Part shown: piece after piece, positions 1-12,761 of the stretch
How positions within the stretch are numbered: the stretch's first letter is position 1
Layout of the letters: every line of letters starts with the position of its first letter
NCBI RefSeq assembly: GCF_036898095.1
Contig: NC_090766.1
Span: forward strand, 31,185,472-31,249,471
Direction of reading: 5' to 3'
DNA: 64,000 bases
Source: Palaemon carinicauda
Lineage: Eukaryota > Arthropoda > Malacostraca > Decapoda > Palaemonidae
Position numbers and translations under genes: made by a program
The notes under the pieces: model-generated
Databases searched by the model: none
What the model was told of the DNA's origin: nothing
What the model saw: the letters and a program-made list of their open reading frames with translations, nothing else

Positions 1-2
1 AC

Positions 3-809
3 ATTCACGTTGATGTTGTAGGCCCCCTACCCACATCACAAGGACATCGTTACCTGTTTACCGTCATCGACCGCTCCACTCGTTGGGGTGAAGCCATTCC
101 CATGGAAACTGTAACATCCGCTTCATGTTCATCTGCATTACTCTTAGGATGAATTGCAAGATTTGGTATCCCTGAGCATATTACTTCTGACAGGAGTACC
201 ACTTTCACCTCTCAATTGTGGACATCATTAGCGAATCTCATGGGCATCACTCTACATCAGACAACTGCCTACAACCCCGTTGCCAATGGAATGGTTGAAC
301 GTTTTCATCGCACCCTCAAAGCAGCTTTGATGTCCCGCTGCAAGGAATCCAACTGGTTTACTCAGCTTCCCTGGGTTCTCCTAGGACTAAGAACCACTCC
401 TAAAGAAGCCCTCGACGTCTCGGCAGCTGAAATGGTGTATGGCAACCCGTTGGTCGTCCCTGCCGAATTTTTTCCTTCTGCAACCTCCTCCGACAATCTC
501 CAGCGCATACGTCATGTCGTTGGAAAATTTACTCCATGCCGCCAGACTTACAAGCCCCCAGCGAAGCATCACATACCAACAGATTAGAACTCTGCAACGC
601 ACGTCCTTCTACGCAACGACACTAGCAAGCCACCGCTAACGCCCACTTACACGGGCCCTTTCCTTATGATCCGACGCAGTCTGAAAGCTTTCCTACTAAA
701 CATTCGTGGTAAAGAAGACTGGGTCTCCATTGATCATCTAAAACCTGCTTATCTCCTGCCAGATAACCCGCCTACAGTTAGCCTCTCTAGATCAGGGCGC
801 CATATTTAA
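3..809 (+). pseudogene. pol: Ty3/gypsy integrase core and C-terminus, broken
   Basis: Integrase of a Ty3/gypsy LTR retrotransposon, entering from the window edge. In frame 3 the catalytic residues are visible: first Asp in HVDVVG (12-14), second Asp in TSDRST (189-191), Glu in GMVERFH (297-299), giving D,D-35-E spacing. A TGA at 150-152 interrupts the first half. The frame closes at 587, but the typical gypsy C-terminal region resumes in another frame (about 640-809: YTGPF, then LKPAYLLP, ending SRSGRHI and TAA). The piece is therefore a dead copy with at least one nonsense and one frameshift mutation. It is followed after about 30 bases by an LTR. The integrase remnant on the minus strand at 30220-30949 has similar wording and may be the same family. 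Confidence 0.9.
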
Positions 810-840
810 CATGTATAGTATGTCATTTTTAGGGGAGCCA

Positions 841-1137
841 TGTAACAACCATGTGTCACACGATCGTACATAGTAATGACATTTCATTTTTCGTATATAT
901 TATGCTTGTATCTTCACTCTCCCCTCGCACTGATAAGGACCTGAAATAACATGTCTGTTTTTCTCACCGTTAACCGCTAACCGGTACGGTGGTCGGTTGA
1001 ACATGAAATTTCCTGCTATGTTTTTTATGCCCCTTTTTGCCTGGAGTTTATGTATATATAAACGAATGTTTTGTAATAAAGTAACTCGGTTGTTTTCATC
1101 CTGCCTTTGAGTCACAACCTTATCTCGGGTCATCACA
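841..1137 (+). repeat. 3' LTR of the gypsy element
   Basis: Begins TGTAACAACC directly after a short purine-containing stretch (AGGGGAGCCA, 831-840) that would be the polypurine tract. It contains a TATA-like run (TATATATAAA, about 1053-1062) and a polyadenylation signal AATAAA at 1075-1080, and ends near GGTCATCACA (about 1135-1137). Position right after the integrase gene and the order TATA, AATAAA, CA end fit an LTR. The exact 3' border is uncertain because no second copy is in the window. Confidence 0.75.
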
Positions 1138-2507
1138 CTACCTTTGCTCTTGCACGATTGACGTAGCCCAGTTTTTTTGGCTGAATGAAGGGCCATTGGG
1201 GATATTTTCCTTTGTCTGAGGATGGACTCAAATGTGATGCTGGTCAGTGTTGGGCTGTATTAGAAGCTAACCAAACTGCTCTTGGAATGAGAAGGAAGAT
1301 TTACTGGCAAAGAATGCTGTATCTGAGTTGCTGCCGAGAAGATATCTCATCTCCTGTAATGATTTTTTACCTAGCATTAAGAATTTGTTTTTATAATAGT
1401 CGGCAACAGCATTAGGATAGTTTAGATATAAATAAGATGAGAGAAATAACGAATACTATTTCTCCTGAAACGTATACCATTGAAAGTGAGGCACTTGTTG
1501 ACCAACTTTTAGCACCATTAAACTTTATTTTTGAAATAAAAAAGAATTTTAGCAGTCTACCATAATAATGAACAATTGTCAATAGGTACTCAAAAAATCA
1601 TGGATTTGTTTACTCTACAGACTATATCCGTTTTACAAATAGTTTAATGAATATGATATTTATACAGGTTATGAAGAAATGGTTGTAGCTTTATGTTATG
1701 GAAAGAGATTATAGATATTACAAAGCCATGCTGAGAAAATGGTCATTAAATTTGGTGCGCACCTATTATTAAGGTGTGGCCAATGTGTACCCTCCCATGT
1801 CTATTAGATACTCTTTTACTCATAACGCTCTAGTTACACAAGCCTCCTTTGGATATGTTAGGCCTCATTCGTTCCTTTATTTACACATGTATGATTCGAA
1901 GAGTTTCAACTGCATTATCACAACTTCCATGGGGGAAAAAGTAATGAAAAAGCAAAATATGTGTTTGACATGTTTCCGTCTTGTAAATGAAATTTATTGT
2001 TTAAGTAACTTAATACATTATACAAAATAGATATACTTGATAATGTATGAGTAGGGGAAGGCTTATACATATGAAAAATGTAGAGAGTACAGACAGAAAA
2101 AAAAATTATTGTGATTTTATTTTAACAAAACATTTTACTGTATTATGATATCATATTCTTTCAAGTATCACCTTTACATTAATTATGCACGTAGTAACTA
2201 TATGAGATTAACTTTTTACACAAACAAAAGTGATTATGAATGAAAAATGAACAAACTTTTATTTTACTAGAACATTCTTATTGAACATTTAAAAGAAATA
2301 TTTGCATAGTTATGTATATTAGTAGTTACAAATAATATACATAATGACTGAAACTCTTTGGATTGCTTGAAAATGAACTAGGAAATCTCAGACTATAGTT
2401 TCATTTTAACTTTGCGAAGTGGGAGATAAGTATTGTTTTTATAGTAGATGGAAATGGAAACCCATATAAACGATTTCTCTATACTTATTCTGGGTTTTCT
2501 AGCACAA
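1138..2507. other. AT-rich stretch without recognisable gene
   Basis: Only short open frames (up to 84 codons) without recognisable motifs. Composition is AT-rich with short A and T runs. I see no terminal repeats or coding similarity here; the right part may be the flank of the Tigger-like element. Confidence 0.5.
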
Positions 2508-4746
2508 CTATCTCGTCTCGGTGATGTGGATAGGACCCTCCGTCAATTTCTGGCATTCTGTAAAAATCAATAGATTTTTCTTCAGAAATGACCCTTCATA
2601 CCCACCTTCATCGACCTTTATGACTCTAGCAATGTAGACCTCAAATGGGGATGGCTTTCTACCTTTGCTAGATGATGCTGCTTTTTCTACTTCAATCCAA
2701 CCCAAGAATCTACATTGGGTTCCTCAAGGGTAATGTTAAAAGCAAAAGGTTTCTCTTTCATAATCTAAGCTCTCATCTGAACTATCATGCAAACTCAAGA
2801 CTTCGTTATTTGATGATTCACTTGTTCTACTAGCATAGGAAGGGCCTGCTACTGCCTTACTATCTCCAGTTAGTTCTTTGTCTTCAGGTATCACATATTT
2901 ATCACTTATATCGTTTTCTACTCGTTTCCTCTTTTGCTGTGTTACAGAACCTTTCTTACTTGCTGATTTTGGTACTCTCTCTCTTCATCATCTGCATCTA
3001 TTTGTACTTTTTTCTTTTTTCCTTGTGTTATTGAACCTTTCTTACGCATTGGTTTTAGTGTCCTTTTTGCTGGATTATTTCTTTTCTTTTGCTTCCTTTA
3101 TTTTTTCAAACCCCTTAACCATTTTCAGTGATGATATGGAAAACACTCTGTCCATTCTATTTCTTATCACCTTTGGCCCTTTGCCTGGTTGCCTCTCTGG
3201 GAAGAATTTATGGGTCATCATTGCTAGACTTATTGTGGATGGTTTACGTTTAGACCTTTTGGGGGAGGGGGTAGTCGGTGTTTGACTGGAATCCTTATTG
3301 AGGTGTTCTAGCTGGTCTTTTTGAAACTCCTTTGGAGGAGAGGTAGCAGTAAAAGGCACACTTGAAGAATGCTGTAATACATGTGCATAGCCTTTGTAAT
3401 GCAGTACTAAACCACATAGTGAACCTTTCCTCTTGTACACGTGTTCCCTTTCTTCTCTTGTTGTTACACATGTGTCAATAGTTGTTTGACATCCTCGATT
3501 TACTGTAGATTAAAGTATAGTCTGACATGAGACCTTCTTGAGCTCTCCTTGGTCTATTCCTTCATAAAATGTTGAAACGTGCTCTCTTTGGGATACAACA
3601 GCTTCCACCTTAGAGTATTCAGGGGCATCAGGATTGAGGGGCACCAGGCCATATTTCCTAAATCCTGCCTTTATGTTTTCTGGTGTGACATCTTCGGTAC
3701 ACAGAAAAAAAAAAAAAAAAAAAAGACTTTGGTAAAACTAACTTGGGATATTATTTCATCTTTTTGTTTGACTTCCCAATCTGTAAGTTACTTTCCTTGG
3801 CCCATGCTTTTTTCAAAGGACCAAAAACATCGACATCTAATGGCTGCATGAAATGTGTGGTATTGGGTGGTAAACCTTGAAGGACGATGCCTAGTTCATT
3901 AAATGTTTTGGCTAATTGATAATTATTTCTACTTTCTTGCCTATCCGTCCAGACTATAACAGGTCTGGTAACATTATTCGTAATTACCCAATCATTAAAC
4001 CCATTGCAAAGGAATTTGTAGAGTCTGGGGAGTTTTATATCCCTTCTCACTCTTACCAGTTATCAAGTCTGGAGTAATTGGAAACTGCTCTGCCATATTT
4101 GATCATACAGGGGGGATTTGGCCATTTGTTCAAACCATGCTTGCAACAGTTATGTTAGTTTTCTGAAATAATGATGATTCTTCATGAACTACCTTCTCTC
4201 CCTTTTCTGTAATCACGTTTCCTTGCTTTGGAGACAAAGAAAACCCACATTCACCAATGTTAAAGTTTCTTGCAGGATCTTCCAGGGTGACCCATGGCAT
4301 CAGTTTCTTTAAAATAATCAAGTGCATTTTGGAACTGCTGATGTATTACAGCTTTAGATGTGTTCTTCATGCTGAAGATATGGTCTCTGGTGTTCTGAAT
4401 GTCAGTAGAGGAAGTACTTTTTAAATAGCTTCCACCCTTTTTTTTGGGGGGGGGGGTGTTCTTCTTGGAATGAAGGAGGCACTCGTCTTTGTACGCCCAA
4501 TTCTAGTTCCTCACTCAGAATAGCAGTCACTGTTGTCAAGACATTTCGCTTTGTCACAGGATGTGCACGTTTGCGGGCTTACTTGATGTAATTCCTAAAT
4601 ACTTCCTCCTCTGCATTTGTCAAAAGGGTTTCAGGGCCTCTTATTGTGCACATTCCACGGCGACCAGTTTTTTTGTGTCCAAGAGTACTCTGAGTGATGT
4701 CATTTTTATTTGCTGCAGATCTTATAGACATACCCAAACCAGCCAT
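2508..4746 (-). pseudogene. pogo/Tigger-like DDE transposase, decayed
   Basis: A cut-and-paste transposase of the pogo/Tigger superfamily, read on the minus strand in several pieces. The N-terminal psq-type helix-turn-helix is recognisable from ATG at 4744-4746 (MAGLGMSIRSAAN, STLGHKKTGRRG) and stops at TAA 4579-4581. The first catalytic block (4327-4130) reads NIGECGFSL where the family has N-x-D-E-T-G-F, so the first Asp is lost. The second and third blocks (4050-3751) keep the hallmarks GLPPNTTHFMQPLDV and FGPLKKAW. A lysine-rich C-terminal region (3440-3075) and a final segment (2705-2508) follow. A 20-base A run at 3705-3724 and several frameshifts separate the parts. No terminal inverted repeats could be assigned. 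Confidence 0.8.
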
Positions 4747-6192
4747 TTATAAACGTTAAGGTAGTGATTCAGTTGAAAACTAAATGCAATTATGTTTCCC
4801 GCATAAGGTAAATGATGTTAAGTGACCCATAAAAACTAAAAGCAATGAAGTGACATATTCTTGATAAATATTACTACAGTAGTAATTACTGAATTAGATC
4901 ACTTTATTTAAGTAAATCAAACGGGCTACAATAATTTTTCCTACCTAACTTACTTTTCTATATCATTTAAAGCATCTGCTATTATAGCTGAATCATATTT
5001 CCTTAGTTGCACCTACCTTTTTATTTTCTGATTTTCACTTGTTTTAGCCTCACTCATTTTCTTTCTACATTGTTTTTCCATATTGTATTCGTCTATCTAT
5101 CTTTTATAACGCAAAAGTGTGATTACAAATAGGTACGCAGCGTATGGTGCATTATACGTAGCCTACGCCCGTACATATAGGACATCACACACTGCGTACA
5201 ATTTGGACCAGTCTTGGGTTAAATTGACCTGGATATTACTCCAATGGTTTTCATAGAAAAGTAACCCATATTTTGTCCAGCTGAAGAGGTAGCCTTAGAT
5301 TGTTGTGTTTTGTGGCCTATGACTCTGAAAGGCAATATTATTTTTGAGATGTGTGTCTTGGCCTTGTCTAGTAGGTACGCACGACCATCCCTCTTACCTT
5401 ATTTTTTATTTTACTAAAGATTTTATGCTTGTTTCTTATGTCTCCAGTAACAAAATCAACCTGAAAAAATAAAAACATATAGTACACGTAAATCAACCAT
5501 GGTATAAGAACACAGCATAAGAAACCTTTTTTTTTTTTTTCATTTTCTTCTATTTTGTTTTGCGGGCAAAACCTCGAGACCTGCTTATATATAGAATAAT
5601 GGTGAGGGATTAATATAATACAGAAATTGGATATCAAAGTGGAGTTTTTTTCTGTGCACACATTTAAATGCCCAGTGTGTACATATTGGACTGATGAGTA
5701 CTTATTGGTATCTCTACCCCTATTTATAAACAAATGTCAAATACTCTATTTTACTTACAAATAGAGAGAATCTATCAAAGATTATACTTAAAAAAATTAG
5801 GATCAATAAAATCTATAATATTTAAAAGCAAATCATAACAAAACCTATATCTTTTAATGCAAAATACACTGCAACTTACATTATCATAACCAGATCTCAT
5901 TCCGATTCAGTAATATTAAGGTCATTGACTGAACACCACTGTGAGCATTTCAAATGTAAACATTTGTCAGGTTTTGCGTTCCAGGAATATGTAGAGAACT
6001 CTCTTAGTGCCAGAGAAATGTGAGTAACGTGTTCGAGATAAAAACACCGAATTTCAATTTGCACTTACCGAAGGCAGACTGGAAAAATTTACCATATACT
6101 GTAGATTATTATTTTCTTTTATAATGCACTTGCTAAAATTTTAGCACTTTTACGTATCCTGCGAGGAGTTTTTCAGTCTTCCATAAATCAGT
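4747..6192. other. Non-coding, nothing recognised
   Basis: AT-rich sequence. The longest open frame (minus strand 5733-5368, 121 codons) has no recognisable motif and is lysine- and tyrosine-rich, as expected of AT-rich noise. The left part is probably the 5' flank of the Tigger-like element. Confidence 0.5.
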
Positions 6193-6267
6193 TTATATAT
6201 ATACTGTATATATATATATATATATATACACAAACATATATATATATATATATATACATATATATAT

Positions 6268-6300
<33 letters not shown>
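6193..6300. repeat. (TA)n microsatellite, interrupted
   Basis: Alternating TA for about 108 bases with a few interruptions (CACAAAC, GATACATACA). Confidence 0.95.
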
Positions 6301-6536
6301 CTTATTTTTATTTGCATGAGCGCATTGCCACTATATGAGACTAAATATTTCACTGTACGTGTGTCCTGACAAAAGGCATAAGTTATTGGCTTAAACAGCT
6401 GTCGGTAGAAGTTTCACAAGTGGGGAACGCTAAAAAATTCCATCTCCGCCTTCATAACTATCCCTGAAGGCAGTAAATGAAAAAGAAAACTAAAAAAGTT
6501 TTTAAAATGTCTGTCTATTTATCTATCTATCTACTT

Positions 6537-6565
6537 ATATATATATATATATATATACATATGTG

Positions 6566-6637
<72 letters not shown>

Positions 6638-6641
6638 TATA
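6537..6641. repeat. (TA)n microsatellite, left of the Tc1 element
   Basis: Alternating TA that runs directly into the left terminal repeat of the Tc1 element. The tract on the other side (8078-8225) is its continuation. Confidence 0.95.
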
Positions 6642-8077
6642 CAGTCAGCGCGGGTCGGTCTGTCCGGGCAGCATCCGCCGTGCATTCATTTTGGTCCCCC
6701 CCCCATATCTACTCTAATACACAATATAAATCAATAAAAATTTAATTGAACACTCACCAATATCCCTGCTACTTGTCTATAGGGTAGCCTTTCCTCTTCT
6801 TGACCTCCAAAAGTCGTCGAGGAACACTATCGGCGAGGTTTTGGAGTATTTCAGCTGGTATTTCCGCCCACACCTTATGGAGCGCCGCCTCGAGAAGTGT
6901 CACGTTTGTCGTCACTTCTTTACGAAGGCGGGCTTTAACTATCGCCCAAAGGTTCTCAACGGGCGAAATATCAGGACTTTGACCTGGCCAATCAGGAATA
7001 TAGTTCACTTCGCTATTTTCCAGCCACTTTTTCACTCTTTTAGCCTTATGACAAGGGGCACCGTCCTGCTGAAAAATTTCAGCTCCTGTAGCCGCAAAAC
7101 AATCTGCTAAATTGTCTTTTAAGATGTTCAAATAGCGGTCAGCATTAACCGTTATGCCTTTAGGCAAAACAACAAGGCTTGGGGTACCACCGTAGGCAAA
7201 CGAACCCCAGACCATAAGCGATGCTGGGTGCTTAACTGTCTTGGCCGTAAGATTAGGCTTAAGAGGATCTGACCCCTTTCGCCGCCACACTTTTTTCCCG
7301 GTCGTCTCACTCACACAAAAGGTCGCTTCGTCACTCCACAAGACACTACGCCACTGCTCCAAGGTCCAATCCTTGTATGTCTTGGCAAAAAGCAACCCTC
7401 CTCTGCCTTTGTTTCAAAGTTAAAGAGGGCTTCTTTCGCGCGATCACTTTCTCGAAGTCGAGGCGCTTCGACAGGTTTTCCTGAATCATACGAACACTGA
7501 CGTCGCTCAACAATTTAGGGTTCTGTTCTTGTAGTTGCTTAGCCGTTAATGTTGGATTTTCTTCTAGGGTTCGCTTTAATATATGTAAAGTATGATCAGG
7601 AATCTTCCGGGGAGGGGAACCAGCCTGGGAGTGAGAAGGGACCTCGGCGCTACCTCCTGCCTTGTACTCCGCCACCAAGCGCCTCACTGTCCTCTCGTTC
7701 ACGCCAGTATTCTTCACGATTTCCTTCGTTTGCAGACCTAAATTATGACAGGTTATCACTCTAACAATGTCATCGTGACTTGTACGGGGTCTAGACATCA
7801 CAGGGGGGGGGGTTTGATACACAAAAATGCCACGCGAACCCACAAAAGAACGATTGCAACTCGGCCCTCTCAACCTGACACAACCTCACTCCACGACTAC
7901 AGGAAACACACTGGCTAGCTTCCACCTACGCTGATATGTAGATGCTAACTTGTATAAAAAGATGCCAATTAGTCAATTTGTCCCAGTCGATTTTTTCCCC
8001 GATAAACCCCATGCCTCCGATTTGCGCGGAACGCTGTGTCCGGCCCACTACCCGGACACAGCGATCCGCGCTGACTG
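6642..8077 (-). mobile_element. Tc1-like transposon with both terminal repeats
   Basis: A complete Tc1/mariner-superfamily element of 1436 bases. The left end begins CAGTCAGCGCGGGTCGG (6642) and the right end, read on the minus strand, begins CAGTCAGCGCGGATCGC (8077). About 27 bases match with four differences. Both ends abut TA, the obligate target of the superfamily. The right end also holds a small palindrome (GTGTCCGG...CCGGACAC, about 8037-8059). The element lies within a TA microsatellite, which is therefore split in two. Transposase is on the minus strand. Confidence 0.92.
6769..7798 (-). pseudogene. Tc1-like transposase, one frameshift
   Basis: DDE transposase that would cut the element out and insert it at TA. 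Start chosen at MSRPRTSHDD (7798), which opens the N-terminal paired-like helix-turn-helix (TKEIVKNTGVNERTVRRL); the longer frame from 7873 is only upstream read-through. The catalytic Asp residues are in WSDEATF and QQDGAPCH and the Glu in SPVENLW. I count 35 residues between second Asp and Glu (DD35E), one more than classic Tc1 DD34E. The two frames (7873-7346 and 7395-6769) overlap and are separated by one indel, most likely in the A5 run at 7387-7391. Otherwise all domains are present at normal length (about 340 residues), so this copy is only recently broken, or the indel is a sequencing error. Confidence 0.92.
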
Positions 8078-8122
8078 TATATATATATATATATATATAC
8101 ACGAAAGGCGTTCATATGTGTA

Positions 8123-8186
<64 letters not shown>

Positions 8187-8225
8187 TATATACATATATT
8201 TATATATATATATATATATATATAT
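8078..8225. repeat. (TA)n microsatellite, right of the Tc1 element
   Basis: Alternating TA with three short interruptions (CACGAAAGGCGTTCATATGTG and single CATATA phases). It is the continuation of the tract at 6537-6641. Confidence 0.95.
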
Positions 8226-8390
8226 GAGGAGGTTCATTAAAGAGTTCCTTTGACCCACTAAGGATTCTTACATATGACTGAAATTTCACGTATACATTAG
8301 TACATTAGTGTGTAGGTCACATTATTATTTGGAGCTCTGAACTCATAATGCTTCCTTTTTACAGGAGTTAGATTGAAGTAAGGGGTGACT

Positions 8391-9245
8391 ATGGACACAG
8401 TCGAGTACCGAGCAGTGATCAGGTTTGTATATTTGAAAGGTTGTCAATACAGACTTTTGATGAAATGAAAACTAACTTATAGAGATGCTACCCCACCACA
8501 TGATGTAAAACTCTGTCATCACCAGTTCAAGTGTGGGCCGAACAGATGTCGAAACAGCACCTGTTCCAGAATGCGCCTATTCTGCCATTGATGGAGAGAA
8601 AATACACCAAGTAGAGGCTCCCATTTTGGAAAACTGTCATATAACTTTTTGTCATTTCACACAAGTTGTGAAGATAAGCTTAGGGTCTGTGGAAAAAAAT
8701 CATTCAGGATCATTTGCACATGCATAAGGTGTCTGCACGCTGTATTCCTAAAATCCTTACTCCTTTTCAGTAGCAGGAACGAGTAGATTGCTCAAAGCTT
8801 CTTTTGGACATGTGCCAACAAAACCAGGAAGCCTTTTTGACAGACTTAACACAGGATGAAACATGGGTCTATCACTATGATCCTGAGACTAAAGTTCAGT
8901 TTATGCAGTGGAAATACTTCGATTCACTACCCCCAAAGAAGGCGAGAGTGCAGCCCTCTGCAGGAAAGGTCTTGCTTACCATCTTTTGAAACCAGCACGG
9001 AGTAGTGATGACGGATTTCCTGGCCAAGGATACCACAATGACTGGGACGTGCTATGCTTCACTGTGTAAATGGCATGAATTCATCAAACTCAAAAGACGC
9101 TGACCAGTAGAGTCCTACTCTTGCAAGACAATGGCCCAGTCCATAATTCGTATATTGCCCAGACAAAAGCGCACTCCTCCCCCCATTCTCCTAACCTGGC
9201 ACCATCTGACTTTCATGTCTTTCTAACCTTGAAGTAATTTTCTAA
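8391..9245 (+). pseudogene. mariner transposase, heavily decayed
   Basis: Mariner-family transposase fragments in several frames. The N-terminal helix-turn-helix begins at 8391 (MDTVEYRAVIRF). The catalytic region is clear: DETWVYHYDPETK with the first Asp at 8855-8857, then PPKKARVQPSAGKV, LLQDNGPVHN with the second Asp near 9128, and SPNLAPSDFHVF with the third Asp in place of Glu, the DDD signature of mariner. In-frame stops and shifts occur throughout, for example TGA after LLTIF at 8987-8989. Its 3' end lies close to the integrase remnant of the gypsy element at about 9300. No terminal repeats could be assigned. Confidence 0.85.
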
Positions 9246-9299
9246 GGGAAGTAACAGAATTGTGGTTTTGTCTACCATTGCATATGTTTGTGTAGCATG

Positions 9300-12200
9300 T
9301 GAATGCATCAACAAACACACAGGCGTAATTAAACTGCTCGTTCCTGGAGAGAAATAGATTTATGACGTCCATATACATTCTATTAAACTTAACAGGTACC
9401 ACTCACCATGTTCTGGTTTTCAGTATCACATGTTTTAGGTTCCTCATTGAGTTACACACATGGCACTTATTAGTAAATCTAACAATGTCTATCTTCATCC
9501 CTATCCCAAAACTTACTCGCTTACCATTGTCAGAGACCATTTTATACCTACATGTCCTGCAAAAGGACTTACGTGAATTCCATTGATAGCTTTCTATAAC
9601 AAAGAGAAAGGAAGAATAAAGCAAGATCGGATGTCACTTGGTGTCTTCTCATATTTATAGAATTAGATACCATCTTCGATTTATTGCATGTGCAATAAAT
9701 CCAAAAACTTGCTATTCATACCACTCACGCAATCCTTGACCTATTCAATCCAAGCTTCGGACTTTTGTCCCATAATAAGCTCATCCACACTCCAGCCACA
9801 CCACATCAACCCCACACTCATCAACGGGGCCTGCACGCTGAGTTCCCTCTACAGAACTCACATCACTAGCTTTCTTCGGGTAATTCTTGCTCCGTCTCTC
9901 TCTTTTCCATGTGCTTCACCTACAGGTTTACTTGAACCTGAATTCCTTTGTTATTGTTCCTTCCGCTTTACAGACCTAGTAGTTACTGCCGCTATGGCAT
10001 TCTTGGAAAGAGTGTCTGCTACCTTACTTGGTTCCCCCAGGAATATGCTTAAAATTCACCCATCAAATTCTAACCTCCTCTCAATTCACCGAGCTTGTCG
10101 AGTATTTAACTGCCCTTTATTGAAAAAATCCTGTAATGGCCGACGATCAATATTTATTTTGACTTTATGCCCAAGCTAAAAGTAGCTGTGTGTCTCCATC
10201 ATCCATAAAAATGCCAATGGCTCTCTATCGAAGGTACTGTACATAACCTCTGGTCCCTTTTAAGCCTGCGAAGCAAAACAAATAGCACTCTCATTGTCGT
10301 TACCATCTACCTGAGAAATGACTCTGCAATCTGACTCACGTAGGATGTTCCCAAAATAGGCCAGTAGAACCTTGGTTAAGCCATATGTTCTTCGCTCATG
10401 AGTGCATTCTTTAGTGTCTAAAAGGCAGTTTTCTTTTTTGCTTCCCACTGAAATTCTTGCTGCTTCCTCAATGAATCTAGCGATTGGGTTATGTTACTAA
10501 AGTTCTGTAAAAACTTAAGGTAATACCTTGGGAGCCAGAGAAAGCTGGCTACTTCCTTTGCATTTTTTGGCACTGGGAATTCTTTAACTACAGTTACTTT
10601 ATCGGCACAAGGTGTAAGGCCTTTGAGTGTTACTATGTGCCCCAGAAATTCTACTTCTTGTTGAAAAATTTACATTTGTCTAAATTGATCTTCATTCCCG
10701 GATGTCTAAAGGCTTCATACAATTATATAAAAATATTTCAGGCTTGTCTGCCATAGCCCCAATTACTGTTATGTCATCTAAATAGACAAAGACACTGTGC
10801 CCTGATAATGGAGATAGTACGGACATCATCACACCAGAAAAATTGGCAGGAGCTTTTTTCAACTTGAAAGGGAGATAATTATATTCAAACAATTGATCAT
10901 TTGCTATAAAGGCCATTTTCTCTTTACTTTTGTCATTTCAGGGAATTTAATGATATTCAGGCTTTGAATGTAACGCATAAAAATACCTGTTTTCCTTGAC
11001 CTTTACAGATCAGTTTCTTGGTGGAGGGCAAGTGGTATGCATTATCTTAGGCAACAGCATTTATCCTCCTATAATGTACATATACTCGGAGAGAGTCATC
11101 TTTCTTACAAATCCTCACAATTGAAGAGCTCCAGGGGGACTTTCTTTCTCGAATCATATCTTGTTCTTTTGATTTATAAATTCTTTTTCATTTGCCTCTA
11201 CATTACAAACGGGAGTCCTATAAGGTTTGGAACGAATTTCCAGGTGACTGCTAGTCTTGGTATTAAATGGTAACTTATTGATTCTTCTTGGGGGTTCATT
11301 TCTAACTGTAATTACGTCTGCAAATTTCTCTATACTATTCCAGACTCTTTTGTGATGAATAATTGGGGTCGCTCCAACAGCTGTTTGACGTCGCTTTCTC
11401 AGCCCGTCCCCACCGAGACTTTCACCATCAAAAGAAAAAGCTTCCAGCGTCTGTTGGTTGTTACAAGCAAACTTAACTCAAGGTGGCAGACTGACTGAGT
11501 GCCTTAGTAGAGCCACTGGGTACTTACATTTATAAAGGGAATTTTGACCTTTCCTTCGATGAGGGGTGATTTCTGGAGGACATATAATCTAGCCACTTTT
11601 GATGTGTCTTTAACATAAACTAGGTCGCCTTCACGCATTTCCTGTACGAGTGCCACTGATAAAGAGTAGAGTGTGGAGGGAGGAATTGAGTCCCCATAAC
11701 AAGTATCTCTTTCTCTTCCCCTGAACCCACTTTCACCTCACCTCTAGCCCATCCCTATCGGGCCCCTGGATGCTCACTTTCTTTTCCCTGATGAAATCAA
11801 TAGTGAGAATAATTGAAATATCTCATATTTAGTATCGGAAAGACATAGAAAACATGGACCACTTCTCGACCCTAAAGGTTGTATCATTGTCTGACGATAT
11901 GTCGGGTTACCAGATCGTGACCACCACCTGTGTTCAATAACAGGCACTCCTTCGATGCTTGGATGGTGTCAGTCACTAGGTGTTCTTCCATAAAAAATAC
12001 TCTGGCATCGGAATCAATCGAAGCTCATTGCACAAACGTTCCCAGTGCTATTTTAAGAATTGGAACAGCATTCCTACTCCCATGCACGTGAGTGGCGGTG
12101 AGGGATGGCTCCTCCACCCCTTCAACCGGCTTAGACATGCCTGGGAAAGAGCACTCGCTGACAAGGGTGTATCCCTTACTGCTGGCTGGGTAATTGACTG

Positions 12201-12680
12201 TTTTGCTTCGACTCTGGGGCGGGGAATGCTGGCTGACTACTTGGCACTACTGTCCCCAGTCATGCGAGGTTTCACGCACGGCCCTAAGGATAATTGATCC
12301 CGTTTCCGCGTCGTCTAACCCTTCCTCTTGTTGGTGCAGGGGCGACGTGGTTTCTTGGACAGCTGTCCAGAAGATGGTTGGTGGCATAGCATCCAAAATA
12401 CCGCCACTGTTCGTCACAGGGGCATAGAGACGGTAATTGCCCCCTTCCCCCACAGTTCCAACAACTGGCAACCTCAACATTTCCACTTCTCGGACCTCTG
12501 CCTTTTCGACGGTTGGGTACTGGGCAGCCTCTAAAGTTTGATCGCTGCTATCACTTTTGGCGGAAAATTGTTCACCCCTCCTCCTGCCTGTTATTCTCTG
12601 AATATTTCCAGTTCCTTCTGTGCTAAGGGAATGGCAGATTACAAGGACTGCCTGGGAACTTGTAGGCCAGCGAACGTTTC
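9300..12680 (-). pseudogene. pol: Ty3/gypsy pol remnant, minus strand
   Basis: A long decayed gypsy element read on the minus strand. In 5' to 3' order: a possible retropepsin trace near 11950-11900 (LLLNTGGGHDLVTRHIVRQ), reverse transcriptase with LFEYNYLPFKLKKAPANF and YLDD (10916-10692), an RT thumb/RNase H stretch down to about 10260, and an integrase start with CHVC zinc ligands (about 9450) and a first-Asp region (YMDV, CVFVDAFT, about 9390-9330). Frames are broken repeatedly. The 199-codon frame at 12846-12247 may belong to gag or protease, but I do not recognise it. The mariner remnant lies just downstream. No LTRs were identified. Confidence 0.75.
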
Positions 12681-12686
12681 CATCAT

Positions 12687-12688
<2 letters not shown>

Positions 12689-12760
<72 letters not shown>
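12689..12760. repeat. poly-T, 72 bases
   Basis: Uninterrupted T run (poly-A on the minus strand). It could be the tail of a minus-strand retroposed sequence or a slippage-expanded homopolymer. Lysine or phenylalanine frames across it are artefacts. Confidence 0.95.

Positions 12761-12761
<1 letters not shown>

Noticed and set aside
2878..3285. 135-codon Leu/Phe-rich frame on the plus strand
   Set aside because: Antisense shadow of the Lys/Pro-rich Tigger C-terminal region.
5368..5733. 121-codon minus-strand frame
   Set aside because: No motif, low-complexity Lys/Tyr-rich text in an AT-rich region.
6150..8253. Tyr/Ile repeat frames
   Set aside because: Translations of (TA)n microsatellites.
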